NCBI RefSeq assembly: GCF_014235185.1 | Contig: NZ_CP060131.1 | Location: forward strand, 6,021,501 to 6,085,500 | Direction: 5' to 3' | DNA from: Pseudonocardia petroleophila | Lineage (GTDB): Bacteria > Actinomycetota > Actinomycetes > Mycobacteriales > Pseudonocardiaceae | DNA length: 64,000 nt | Part shown: positions 24,016 through 33,381 of the stretch, piece by piece | Position numbering within the stretch: the first letter of the stretch is position 1 | How the letters are laid out: every line of letters begins with the position of its first letter | The notes under the pieces: generated by a model | Seen by the model: the letters and a program-made list of their open reading frames with translations, nothing else | Told to the model about the DNA's origin: nothing | Databases searched by the model: none | Made by a program: the position numbers and the translations under genes

Positions 24016-24732
24016 TCAGAGCCAGCGCGGCAGCACCGGGGGCTTCGTCCCCTCGGAGGTGCGCAGGTCCTTGCCGCGGGACCGGCCCAGCACCCAGCCC
24101 GCCAGCGACGCGGCCGGGCCGCGCACCTCGGCGCCGGTGCCGTCGCCGAGGACCCAGCTGCGGTCGGCGTCGGTGGTGGCCAGGCGCAGCGGCGGGCAGT
24201 CCGGCTTCGCCCCGACGACGCGCACGACGTCGCCAACGACCTCCACCAGCATCGGGACCGGCAGGTCGGACAGCGAGGCCCCGACGTCGAGGTCGACGGC
24301 GTGGATCCACATCTCGCGCGCCCGGATCCACGGGATGTCGGTGGCCGGGATCTCCACGCCCTGCACGTTCTTCACGTGCGCCGACCACGCCTGCGCCGGC
24401 ATCTCCCGGACCGCCTGCGCGAGCCGGTCCGAGGAGTCCACGACGTCGTCGCGGATCGCCGCGGGGCTGCGGGTGGCGCCGGCCTCGATGTCGGCGTCGC
24501 GCGCCTCCGCGCTCGCGTACGCCGGGGTGGGCACGCCGGTGCGCGCCCACGTCAGCAGGTTGATCATCCCGTCGGCGTTGCGCGCGATGTGGGACAGGAC
24601 GTGGGCGCGGCTCCAGCCGGGCAGGCCCGACGGGGCGGCGAACGCGTCGTCGCCCATCCGCGCCATCAGCCCGCGCAGGTGGGCCGCCCCGTCACCGGCC
24701 CAGGCCAGCGTCTCGTCGAGACGACGCGTCAC
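24016..24732 (-). CDS. Maleylpyruvate isomerase-family mycothiol-dependent enzyme
   Basis: A 238-residue DinB-like protein. The opening TRRLDETLAWAGDGAAHLRGL and the metal-binding SGLPGWSRAHVLSHIARNADGM, with a later AREMWIHAVDLDVG, match the mycothiol-dependent maleylpyruvate isomerase family (three His-type metal ligands). The C-terminal part fits the MDMPI_C domain. The GTG start (24732) overlaps the FAH stop as GTGA. Beside a fumarylacetoacetate-hydrolase-family gene it recalls the gentisate pathway (ring cleavage, maleylpyruvate isomerase, fumarylpyruvate hydrolase), although no gentisate dioxygenase is present. Confidence 0.9.
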   Translation of the reverse strand: MTRRLDETLAWAGDGAAHLRGLMARMGDDAFAAPSGLPGWSRAHVLSHIARNADGMINLLTWARTGVPTPAYASAEARDADIEAGATRSPAAIRDDVVDSSDRLAQAVREMPAQAWSAHVKNVQGVEIPATDIPWIRAREMWIHAVDLDVGASLSDLPVPMLVEVVGDVVRVVGAKPDCPPLRLATTDADRSWVLGDGTGAEVRGPAASLAGWVLGRSRGKDLRTSEGTKPPVLPRWL

Positions 24733-25568
24733 CGCTTCTCCCTGCGGCAGGTGTTGCGCAGCTCGCCGACCCCCGCGACGGAGGTGACCAGCTCGGCGCC
24801 GTCGGTCAGGTAGCGCGGGGGCGTGCGGGCGTGTCCGACGCCGCCGGGCGTGCCCGTGGCGATCACGTCGCCGGGGTTCAGCGTGACGATCGCCGAGAGG
24901 TAGACGACGAGGTCGACCGCGCCGAAGACCAGCTCCGCGGTCGTCGACTCCTGCATCGTCTCGCCGTCGAGGGTGGTGGAGATCGCCCAGCCGGCCTCGG
25001 GGCCGCCCCCGGGCAGCTCGTCGGGCGTGACCAGCCACGGGCCGAGCGGCGTCGAGTGCTCGAACGTCTTGCCCTGCAGGAACTGGCTGCTGCGGCGCTG
25101 GAAGTCGCGCACGCTGACGTCGTTGAGGACGGTGTAGCCCGCGATCGCCGCCCGCGCCTGCTCGCGGTCGGCGTGGCGCACCGGGGTGCCGATGACGACG
25201 GTCAGCTCGGCCTCCCAGTCGACCTTCTCCGACGCCTCGGGCAGCACGATCTCGTCGTGCGCGCCCACCAGCGACGGCGCGTACTTGGCGAACAGCGTGG
25301 GGTACTCGGGCAGCTCGTTGCCCATCTCCAGCACGTGGTCGCGGTAGTTCAGGCCCACACAGACGATCTTCTCCGGCGACGGGACCAGCGGCGCGTAGTC
25401 CAGGCCCGCGACGTCGTGGGACGGTCCGGCGGCCGCCGCGGCGTGCGCGGCCCAGTCCGGACGCTCCAGCAGCGCGCGGACGTCGGCGTCACCGGTCTCC
25501 ACCGCCGTCGTGTCGTCCACCCGCACCGCACGGTGCCCCGTGGCGGTGCGGATCGTGGCCAGCCTCAT
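24729..25568 (-). CDS. Fumarylacetoacetate/fumarylpyruvate hydrolase-family protein
   Basis: A 279-residue FAH-fold enzyme with a short N-terminal domain and the metal site IVCVGLNYRDHVLEMG, WEAELTVVIG (acidic ligands) and GDVIATGTPGGVGHART. The family cleaves or hydrates beta-diketo acids such as fumarylpyruvate. It is translationally coupled to the mycothiol-dependent isomerase, so conversion of maleylpyruvate to fumarylpyruvate and then to fumarate plus pyruvate is a reasonable joint role. Confidence 0.9.
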   Translation of the reverse strand: MRLATIRTATGHRAVRVDDTTAVETGDADVRALLERPDWAAHAAAAAGPSHDVAGLDYAPLVPSPEKIVCVGLNYRDHVLEMGNELPEYPTLFAKYAPSLVGAHDEIVLPEASEKVDWEAELTVVIGTPVRHADREQARAAIAGYTVLNDVSVRDFQRRSSQFLQGKTFEHSTPLGPWLVTPDELPGGGPEAGWAISTTLDGETMQESTTAELVFGAVDLVVYLSAIVTLNPGDVIATGTPGGVGHARTPPRYLTDGAELVTSVAGVGELRNTCRREKR

Positions 25569-25611
25569 CGTGTCTCCTCCGTCGCGGGTGTCACGCCGGA
25601 AGTCTCGCCCA

Positions 25612-25642
25612 GCCCGCCCCCGGAGTGCATCCGGGGGCGGGC
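25612..25642 (-). terminator. Strong hairpin downstream of the serine hydrolase
   Basis: A perfect 13-bp G+C-rich stem (25612-25624 with 25630-25642) around GTGCA. It begins 10 bases past the minus-strand stop at 25652. No U-tract follows, as is common for actinobacterial intrinsic terminators. It separates this gene from the FAH operon. Confidence 0.7.
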
Positions 25643-25651
25643 GGAGGTCGC

Positions 25652-26806
25652 TCAGAGCGAGGCGTAAAGGGCCTTCTCGTAGTTCGCGTAGAGCTCCAGC
25701 GCCTCCGGCGGGACGAACGGGAGGAAGTTGGAGTAGATCGAGCCGCAGATGCCGGTGGTCGGGTCCACCCAGAAGTGGGTGTTGCACAGCCCCGCCCACG
25801 CACCGCTGTACGCGCGGCGCATGCCCGGGACGTCCTGGGTGTTGAGCAGCAGCCCGAGGCCCCACTTGTAGCCGGGACCCGCGTTGAACTCGTGCGTCGA
25901 CGCCGGGTCGGCGGTGGGGATCGCGGCCGGGAAGTCGAGGTCGCCGATCTGGTTGGTGAAGGCCTGGTCGACGGTGGCCTGCTGCAGGATCCGGACCCCG
26001 CCGAACTCGCCGCCGCCGAGGAGCGCCTGCTGGAACTTGATGTAGTCGCGCGGGGTCGAGTACAGCCCGTGGCCGCCCGCCCAGTACTCCGGGGTCTGGT
26101 TCAGCTCGATGCCCGAGTCGATCCACTTCCCGTCCTCGCCCTTGACGTGGACGGGCGTCGTGGAGTCCTTCCAACCCTCGTTCAGCGCGAACGCGGTCTC
26201 GTTCATCCCGAGCGGGCCGGTGATCCCGTCCTTGATCGCGACGTCGAGGGTGGTGCCCGACGCGGCCTCGACGACCTTGCCCAGCCAGTCGGTGTTGATG
26301 CCGTAGATGTACTGCGTGCCCGGGTCGGCGAGCAGCGGCGCGGTGAAGACGACGTTGGACCCCGACAGCACGTTGGGCGTGCTGGTGGCCGCCTCCCACT
26401 TGACGAGGTCCTCGCTCCAGAACCAGTAGCCCAGGCCGGAGGTGTGCGTCACGAGCTGCTTGACCGTGGCCTGGCTCGCCGGGGCCCGGAGCCTCGGGGT
26501 GTCGCCGTCCCACCCGTCGAGGACCTGGACGTCGGCGAACTCGGGGCAGTAGTCGGCGATCGGGGCGTCGAGGTCGAGCGTGCCCTTCTCGACCTGCTGC
26601 AGTGCCGCGGCCGTGGCCACCATCTTGGTCATCGACATGATCCGGAAGTGGGTGTCGACGGTGAGCGGGTCGTCGCTGCCGGCCGCCTTCGGGCCCGCCG
26701 CCCCCTCGTAGATCACGCCGTTGCGGTCCGCGGCGATCGCCGCGACGCTCGGTACGGCTCCGGCGTCGACGGCGTCCTGCAGGACCTTGTCGATGGACGA
26801 ACTCAC
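25652..26806 (-). CDS. Beta-lactamase-family serine hydrolase (family VIII esterase/class C-like)
   Basis: A 384-residue serine hydrolase. The catalytic S-x-x-K is Ser58-Met-Thr-Lys61 (RIMSMTK); the Tyr motif lies in TQYIYGINTDWLG, and GYKWGLGLLLN with a later YSGAWAGLCNTHFWVDP supplies the third box region. There is no signal peptide, which favours an intracellular esterase or peptidase over a secreted beta-lactamase. It is monocistronic, with its own terminator, and divergent neither from the MarR gene nor coupled to it (116-bp gap). Confidence 0.9.
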   Translation of the reverse strand: MSSSIDKVLQDAVDAGAVPSVAAIAADRNGVIYEGAAGPKAAGSDDPLTVDTHFRIMSMTKMVATAAALQQVEKGTLDLDAPIADYCPEFADVQVLDGWDGDTPRLRAPASQATVKQLVTHTSGLGYWFWSEDLVKWEAATSTPNVLSGSNVVFTAPLLADPGTQYIYGINTDWLGKVVEAASGTTLDVAIKDGITGPLGMNETAFALNEGWKDSTTPVHVKGEDGKWIDSGIELNQTPEYWAGGHGLYSTPRDYIKFQQALLGGGEFGGVRILQQATVDQAFTNQIGDLDFPAAIPTADPASTHEFNAGPGYKWGLGLLLNTQDVPGMRRAYSGAWAGLCNTHFWVDPTTGICGSIYSNFLPFVPPEALELYANYEKALYASL

Positions 26807-26922
26807 GGGATCGACTCCTCATGTGGACTGCGTGTGGGTCACGTCACACCCTCGCGGAGCCACTGCGACGCGTCAATGCGCAGCCACCCGTTCGCAGGTC
26901 CGCACCTGGCGGAACGGAGGGG

Positions 26923-27405
26923 TCACCCGGTGCTGAAGCGCCGCATCGCCCCGGCGACGCCGCGCAGGTACCGGGTGACGACCGCGGCCTCGTCGGCGCT
27001 GAGCTCCTGCGCGATCGCCTCGACGTCGGTCAGCAGCGGGAGGAGGGCGGCGAGCACGTCGCGGCGCGCGGAGTCGGTGGTCTCGACGATCAACCGGCGG
27101 CGGTCGGTGGGGTGCCGCACCCGCCGGACGTGCCCGGACGACTCCAGCCGGTCGACCAGCGCCGTGGCCGATGCCGACCGGATGCCGAGGTGGTTGCCCA
27201 GCTCGACCGGCCCCATGGCCTCCGGGGACTGCAGCAGGATGTCGAGCGCGAGGGTCTCGTTGTGGCCCACGCCCAGGCGTCGGGTCACCGCGTCGTTCAC
27301 CGCGTCGGTGAGCCGGTTCACCTCGCGCAGCGCCCACGACACCTCGCTCAGCTCCGGCGAGTCCCGCCGTTCCGCGGCCTCGACGTCGTCGATCTCCACG
27401 TCCAC
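26923..27405 (-). CDS. MarR-family transcriptional regulator
   Basis: A 160-residue MarR protein: helix 1 for dimerisation (SWALREVNRLTDAVNDAVTRR), the winged helix (MGPVELGNHLGIRSASATALVDRLESSGHVRRVRHPTDRRRLIVE) with the conserved D-x-R wing, and a C-terminal helical pair. It is divergent from an MFS exporter, with an 84-bp intergenic region carrying CTAG-N5-CTAG repeats, so it very likely represses the exporter and itself until a drug-like ligand binds. Confidence 0.93.
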   Translation of the reverse strand: MDVEIDDVEAAERRDSPELSEVSWALREVNRLTDAVNDAVTRRLGVGHNETLALDILLQSPEAMGPVELGNHLGIRSASATALVDRLESSGHVRRVRHPTDRRRLIVETTDSARRDVLAALLPLLTDVEAIAQELSADEAAVVTRYLRGVAGAMRRFSTG

Positions 27406-27420
27406 CCCTCCCCCATATCG

Positions 27421-27474
27421 CTAGCTTGCCTAGTCACCAGACAGTCTCTACTCTGCGATCGCTAGACAAACTAG
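27421..27474. promoter_or_regulatory. Two CTAG-N5-CTAG palindromes, probable MarR operators
   Basis: CTAG-CTTGC-CTAG (27421-27433) and CTAG-ACAAA-CTAG (27462-27474) lie 41 bp apart between the divergent MarR and MFS genes. CTAG is rare in high-G+C genomes, so four copies in 54 bp stand out. The second site ends just before the exporter ribosome-binding site. Confidence 0.6.
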
Positions 27475-27489
27475 CTATCGGAGGATCTC

Positions 27490-29079
27490 ATGCAGTCCGC
27501 ACCCCCGTCCACCGACCGGCGCCGCTGGTACGGCCTGGTCGCGATCGCGTTCGCCGTCTCCCTGGTGATCATCGACGTCACGATCGTCAACGTGGCCGTG
27601 CCCGCCATCATCACCGACCTCGGTGCGACGGCCACGCAGGCCCAGTGGGTGCAGGAGGCCTACACCCTCGTCTTCGCTGCGCTGCTGCTCACCACCGGGC
27701 GCATCGGCGACCGGATCGGCAGGCGGCGGGTGCTCGTGGCCGGCATCGCGGTGTTCGTCGCGGCGAGCGTGCTCGCGGCGCTGGCCGCCACCCCCGGCCT
27801 GCTCATCGCCGCGCGGATGCTGCAGGGCGTCGGCGGGGCGGCGATCTTCCCGGCCACCCTGTCGCTGATCAACGCGACGTTCGTCGGCCGCGAGCGCGGC
27901 GTCGCGTTCGCCGTCTGGGGCTCCACCATCGGCGGGATGGCCGCCGTCGGACCGCTGCTCGGCGGGTGGCTCACGACCGAGGCGTCGTGGCGGTGGGCGT
28001 TCGGCATCAACGTCCCGCTCGGCGCGCTGGTGGTGGCCGGGGTGCTGGCGTTCGTCGTGGAGTCGCGCGACGGGGACTCGCGCCCGGGGATCGACGCCGT
28101 CGGCGCCCTGCTCTCCGCCGGGGCGGCCGGGTCGCTGGTGTTCGCGCTGATCGAGGGCCGCACGCTGGGCTGGTGGGCGGTGCGCGAGCCGGTCGGGCCG
28201 TGGTGGCCCGGCCCGCTGTCCCCCGTGCCGTACCTGCTGCTGCTGTCGGTGGTGCTGGCCGTGGCGTTCGTGGCCCACCAGCGACGCCGGGCCGCGGCGG
28301 GGCGGGTGGCGCTGCTGGACCTGACGCTGTTCGCCGTCCCGGGCTTCCGCCGCGGCAACGTGGCCGCGCTGACCGTGTCGCTCGGCCAGTTCGGCATCCT
28401 GTTCGCCCTGCCGCTGTGGCTGCAGAACGCGCTGGGCTACACCGCCCTGCAGACCGGCGTCGCGCTGCTGCCGCTGGCGCTGGCGTCGTTCGTCGCGGGC
28501 GGGGTGGGCGGCGTGCTCACCGACCGGTACGGCGCCGCGCGGACCGTGCAGCTCGGCCTGGTCTGCGAGCTGGCGGGCGTGGCGTGGCTGGCGTCGGTGA
28601 TCGCCGTCGACACGCCGTGGTGGGGCACCGTCGGACCGCTGGCCGTCTACGGGTTCGGCGTCGGGCTGGCCACGGCGCAGCTGGGCAACGTGGTGCTCGC
28701 CGACGTGCCGCCGTCGGCGAGCGGCCAGGCCTCGGGCACCGAGACCACCGCCCAGGAGCTCGGCTCGGCGCTGGGCATCGCCGTGCTCGGGTCGGTGCTG
28801 TTCACCGAGCTGGGCCGGAGCCTCACCGAGCGGCTCGGTGAGGCTCCCGGCACGGTCGGGCTCGTCGACGCCGTGCGGGAGAGCGCTGGCGGGGCCATCG
28901 CCGGGCTCGCCGCCGACCCGGCCACCGCGGCCGTGGCCGACGCCGCCCGCGCCGCCCTCACCGACGGCGCCCGCACCGCGGCGTGGACGGCCAGCGCGTT
29001 CCTGGCCCTCGGCCTGCTGGCGAGCCTGCGCCTGCGCTCCGACTCGCCCCGCGACGCAGAGCCGGCGCCGACCCACTGA
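27490..29079 (+). CDS. MFS multidrug exporter, DHA2 (EmrB/QacA) family
   Basis: A 529-residue transporter with about 14 membrane segments. Motif A is present as GRIGDRIGRRRVLVAG; IIDVTIVNVAVPAI in helix 1 and GVGGAAIFPATLSL in helix 4 are DHA2 signatures. GGAGGATCTC precedes the ATG. Drug or metabolite efflux driven by proton antiport is expected, under control of the divergent MarR. The substrate is unknown. Confidence 0.92.
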   Translation: MQSAPPSTDRRRWYGLVAIAFAVSLVIIDVTIVNVAVPAIITDLGATATQAQWVQEAYTLVFAALLLTTGRIGDRIGRRRVLVAGIAVFVAASVLAALAATPGLLIAARMLQGVGGAAIFPATLSLINATFVGRERGVAFAVWGSTIGGMAAVGPLLGGWLTTEASWRWAFGINVPLGALVVAGVLAFVVESRDGDSRPGIDAVGALLSAGAAGSLVFALIEGRTLGWWAVREPVGPWWPGPLSPVPYLLLLSVVLAVAFVAHQRRRAAAGRVALLDLTLFAVPGFRRGNVAALTVSLGQFGILFALPLWLQNALGYTALQTGVALLPLALASFVAGGVGGVLTDRYGAARTVQLGLVCELAGVAWLASVIAVDTPWWGTVGPLAVYGFGVGLATAQLGNVVLADVPPSASGQASGTETTAQELGSALGIAVLGSVLFTELGRSLTERLGEAPGTVGLVDAVRESAGGAIAGLAADPATAAVADAARAALTDGARTAAWTASAFLALGLLASLRLRSDSPRDAEPAPTH

Positions 29080-29107
29080 GGCCCCGCCCACACCCCCTGT
29101 CCCACGT

Positions 29108-29158
29108 GCAGTGGGGTGGCTCTACTACAACTGGGTGGGAGTGAAGCCACCCCACTGC
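29108..29158. repeat. Palindrome between convergent genes (14-bp stem, 23-base loop)
   Basis: GCAGTGGGGTGGCT (29108-29121) pairs exactly with AGCCACCCCACTGC (29145-29158). The loop contains ACTGGGTGGGAGTG. It lies between the MFS stop and the minus-strand molybdenum hydroxylase stop. It may be a bidirectional terminator or a dispersed repeat; I see only this one copy in the window. Confidence 0.6.
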
Positions 29159-29187
29159 AACTTGGGCGGGGGCGGGGGCGGGGCTCG

Positions 29188-31536
29188 TCAGATCTCGCCG
29201 CCCTCCGGGGCCGCGGCCTTCGCGCCGCGCACCGGGAGGGTCGCGAAGACCGCGGGCGGCTCGCGCCACGGGTCGGGCAGGGTGCCGGCGCGGGCGTCCT
29301 GCACCGCCCGCCAGACCCGCTCCGGGGTGCACGGCAGGTCGACGTGCCGCACCCCGAGCGGGGCCAGCGCGTCGACCACCGCGTTCTGCACGGCCGGGGT
29401 CGCCCCGACCGTCGCGGACTCCCCGATGCCCTTCGCCCCGAGCGGGTTGAGCGGCGTCGGGGTCTCGGTGTTGGCGGTCTCGAAGGTGAACAGGTCGGCC
29501 GCGGTCGGCATGCGGTAGTCGGCGAGCGTCGCCGTGAGGGGCTGGCCCTCGCCGTCGAACACGACCTCCTCGTACAGCGCCTGCGCGACGCCCTGCGCCA
29601 GCCCGCCGTGCTGCTGCCCGGCGACCAGCAGCGGGTTGAGGATCCGCCCGCAGTCGTCGACGGCGACGTGGCGCAGCGGGGTGACCCTCCCGGTGTCGGT
29701 GTCGACCTCCACGACCGAGACGTGCGCGCCGAACGGGAACGTCGCACCCTCCTGCCGGAAGTCGAGCCCGGCGTGCAGCTCCTCCCCCGCGCTGGCCACC
29801 TCGGCCCAGGTGACGGTCGCCGAGGGCACCCCGGCGACGCCGAACTCGCCGTCCTCGGTGAGCTCCACGTCGTCCTCGGCCGCCTCCAGCAGCGCGGCCG
29901 CGCGGCGGCGGGCCTGGACCAGCACGTCGTCGGCGGCGACGACGACCGCGTTGCCGCCGAGCTGCAGCGACCGCGACCCTCCGGTGCCGCTCCCCCGCGG
30001 CACGAGCGCGGTGTCGGACTGGACGAACGTGAACTTCTCCATCGGGATGCCGAGGCGGTCGCTGGCGAGCATCGCGAACGCCGTCGGGTGGCCCTGGCCG
30101 TGCCCGGAGGTGCCCGCGGAGATCGTCGCGGTGCCGTCGGCGTGGATCGTGACGGAGCCGAACTCGGAGCCGCCGCCGCCCGCGGTGATCTCGACGTAGA
30201 CGCACACGCCGATGCCGATCTGCACCGGGTCGCCGCTCTCGCGGCGGGCGGCCTGCTCCTCGCGCACCTTGTCGACGTCGACCAGGCGCAGGGCCTCGCG
30301 CAGCGGCAGGTCGTAGTCGCCCACGTCGTAGCGCGCGCCGGAGTGCATGGTGTGCGGGAAGGCGGCCGGGTCGAGGAAGTTGCGGCGGCGCAGCTCGACC
30401 GGGTCGATGCCCAGCTCCGCGGCCGCCATGTCCATGATCCGCTCCAGGTGGGCGGTGGCCTCCGGGCGGCCCGCGCCGCGGAAGGCGCCCATCGGCGTGG
30501 TGGTCGTGAGCGCGGCGGCGGCGTCGTAGCCGACCACCGGGATGTCGTAGACGCCCTGGCTCATCGTGTACGTCGGGCCGAGCGCGAGCGCGCCCCCGAA
30601 CCCGGCGTACGCCCCGGAGTCGGCGACGACCCGGGCCCGCAGGCCGGTGATCCTCCCGGCGCGGGTCAGCCCCAGCTCGTAGTAGGCGATCTGGCCGCGG
30701 CCGTGCGGCATCGAGACGAGGTTCTCCGAGCGGGTCTCCACCCAGCGCACCGGGCGGCCCAGCGCCCGGGCGGCGGCGATGGCCGTCGTGTGCTCGGCGA
30801 GGACCCCGGCCTTGCCGCCGAAGCCGCCGCCGACGTGCGGGGCGATCACCCGCACCTGCTCGGGCTCCAGCCCGAACAGCGCGGCGGCCTGGGTGCGGAA
30901 GCCGTGCGGCATCTGGGTGGACACCCAGATCGTGAGCGCGTCGTCCACCTCGGGCCGCACGGCGATCGCGTTGCCCTCCATCGGCATGACGGCCAGGCGC
31001 TGGTTCACCATCCGCGCCCGGACGACCACCTCGGCGTCGGCGAGCGGGTCGGCGTCGCTGCGGGCGCCGCCGGCCAGGTTGTCGGTGCGGCCCGGGTACT
31101 GGAGCGGGGCGTCCGGGGCCAGCGCGGCCTCCGGGTCGACGGCGGCGGGCAGCGGGTCGTAGTCGACCTCCACGAGCTCGGCGGCGTCGACGGCCTGCGC
31201 CTGCGTCTGCGCGACGACGACCGCGACGGCCTCGCCGACGAACCGGACGTGGTCGACGGCCAGCGGGGGCCGCGGCAGGTCGGGGTTGAGCACCATCAGC
31301 CCGTGGTGGGCGGGGAGGTCGAGATCGGCCGCGGTGAACACGGCGACCACCCCGGGCGCGGCGGCCGCGGCGGCGGTCTCGATCCCGGTGATGCGGCCGT
31401 GGGCCAGCGGTGAGCGGACGAAGGTGAGGTGCAGCATCCCGTCGAGGACGAGGTTGCCCACGTACGTGCTCGCCCCCGTCACGAGGTCGCGGTCCTCGAC
31501 CCGGCGGACGGACGTACCGAGAATCGATCCAGGCAT
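29188..31536 (-). CDS. Second orphan molybdenum hydroxylase large subunit (xanthine dehydrogenase/CoxL family)
   Basis: A 782-residue paralogue of the 11108-13477 protein. It opens PGSILGTSVRRVEDRDLVTG, has GGGFGGKAG near 237, AFRGAGR at 351-357 in place of AYRGAGR, and ends with GAKGIGESATVGATP (catalytic Glu) plus a conserved ERVWRAVQDAR tail. As with its paralogue, no FAD or iron-sulfur subunit gene is adjacent. It is alone on its strand, divergent from fumarase across a 182-bp region with two overlapping hairpins. Substrate unknown. Confidence 0.9.
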   Translation of the reverse strand: MPGSILGTSVRRVEDRDLVTGASTYVGNLVLDGMLHLTFVRSPLAHGRITGIETAAAAAAPGVVAVFTAADLDLPAHHGLMVLNPDLPRPPLAVDHVRFVGEAVAVVVAQTQAQAVDAAELVEVDYDPLPAAVDPEAALAPDAPLQYPGRTDNLAGGARSDADPLADAEVVVRARMVNQRLAVMPMEGNAIAVRPEVDDALTIWVSTQMPHGFRTQAAALFGLEPEQVRVIAPHVGGGFGGKAGVLAEHTTAIAAARALGRPVRWVETRSENLVSMPHGRGQIAYYELGLTRAGRITGLRARVVADSGAYAGFGGALALGPTYTMSQGVYDIPVVGYDAAAALTTTTPMGAFRGAGRPEATAHLERIMDMAAAELGIDPVELRRRNFLDPAAFPHTMHSGARYDVGDYDLPLREALRLVDVDKVREEQAARRESGDPVQIGIGVCVYVEITAGGGGSEFGSVTIHADGTATISAGTSGHGQGHPTAFAMLASDRLGIPMEKFTFVQSDTALVPRGSGTGGSRSLQLGGNAVVVAADDVLVQARRRAAALLEAAEDDVELTEDGEFGVAGVPSATVTWAEVASAGEELHAGLDFRQEGATFPFGAHVSVVEVDTDTGRVTPLRHVAVDDCGRILNPLLVAGQQHGGLAQGVAQALYEEVVFDGEGQPLTATLADYRMPTAADLFTFETANTETPTPLNPLGAKGIGESATVGATPAVQNAVVDALAPLGVRHVDLPCTPERVWRAVQDARAGTLPDPWREPPAVFATLPVRGAKAAAPEGGEI

Positions 31537-31582
31537 GTACCAACGCTAACCGAATCGCCCCGCACCCGTCAGCGGTTGACGG

Positions 31583-31620
31583 ACCCTCCCCGTTCGGGGA
31601 GGGTCTCCATCCGGAGACCC
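31583..31620. promoter_or_regulatory. Two overlapping, mutually exclusive hairpins in a divergent promoter region
   Basis: ACCCTCCCCG-TT-CGGGGAGGGT (31583-31604) and GGGTCTCC-ATCC-GGAGACCC (31601-31620) are both perfect and share the four bases 31601-31604, so only one can form at a time in a single strand. They lie upstream of both divergent genes. They could be DNA operators or, if transcribed, an RNA switch. Confidence 0.55.
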
Positions 31621-31706
31621 CGCGTCGAGGGACCTCACGGTCCCGCTGCGCGTTCCCCCGGGGGGCCGGACTGGTCGGGGGCCGGTCCGGCCTCCCGACC
31701 ACTTGT

Positions 31707-31712
31707 TACCGT
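31707..31712 (+). promoter_or_regulatory. Predicted -10 box of leaderless fumarase mRNA
   Basis: TACCGT ends six bases before the GTG at 31719, so the start point would be the start codon itself. No ribosome-binding site is present upstream of the GTG, consistent with leaderless initiation. Confidence 0.4.
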
Positions 31713-31718
31713 CGTGGG

Positions 31719-33367
<1,649 letters not shown>

Positions 33368-33371
<4 letters not shown>

Positions 33372-33381
33372 CCCCGGTCAG
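33368..33381. terminator. 14-bp palindrome containing both stop codons of convergent genes
   Basis: CTGACC-CC-GGTCAG contains the fumarase TGA (33369-33371) and the minus-strand TGA (33378-33380). It is short for a terminator but matches the stop-spanning pattern seen at other convergent junctions in this window. Confidence 0.35.

Noticed and set aside
25652..26806. A secreted beta-lactamase resistance gene
   Set aside because: There is no signal peptide and the SxxK/Tyr layout suits family VIII esterases; nothing around it suggests antibiotic resistance.
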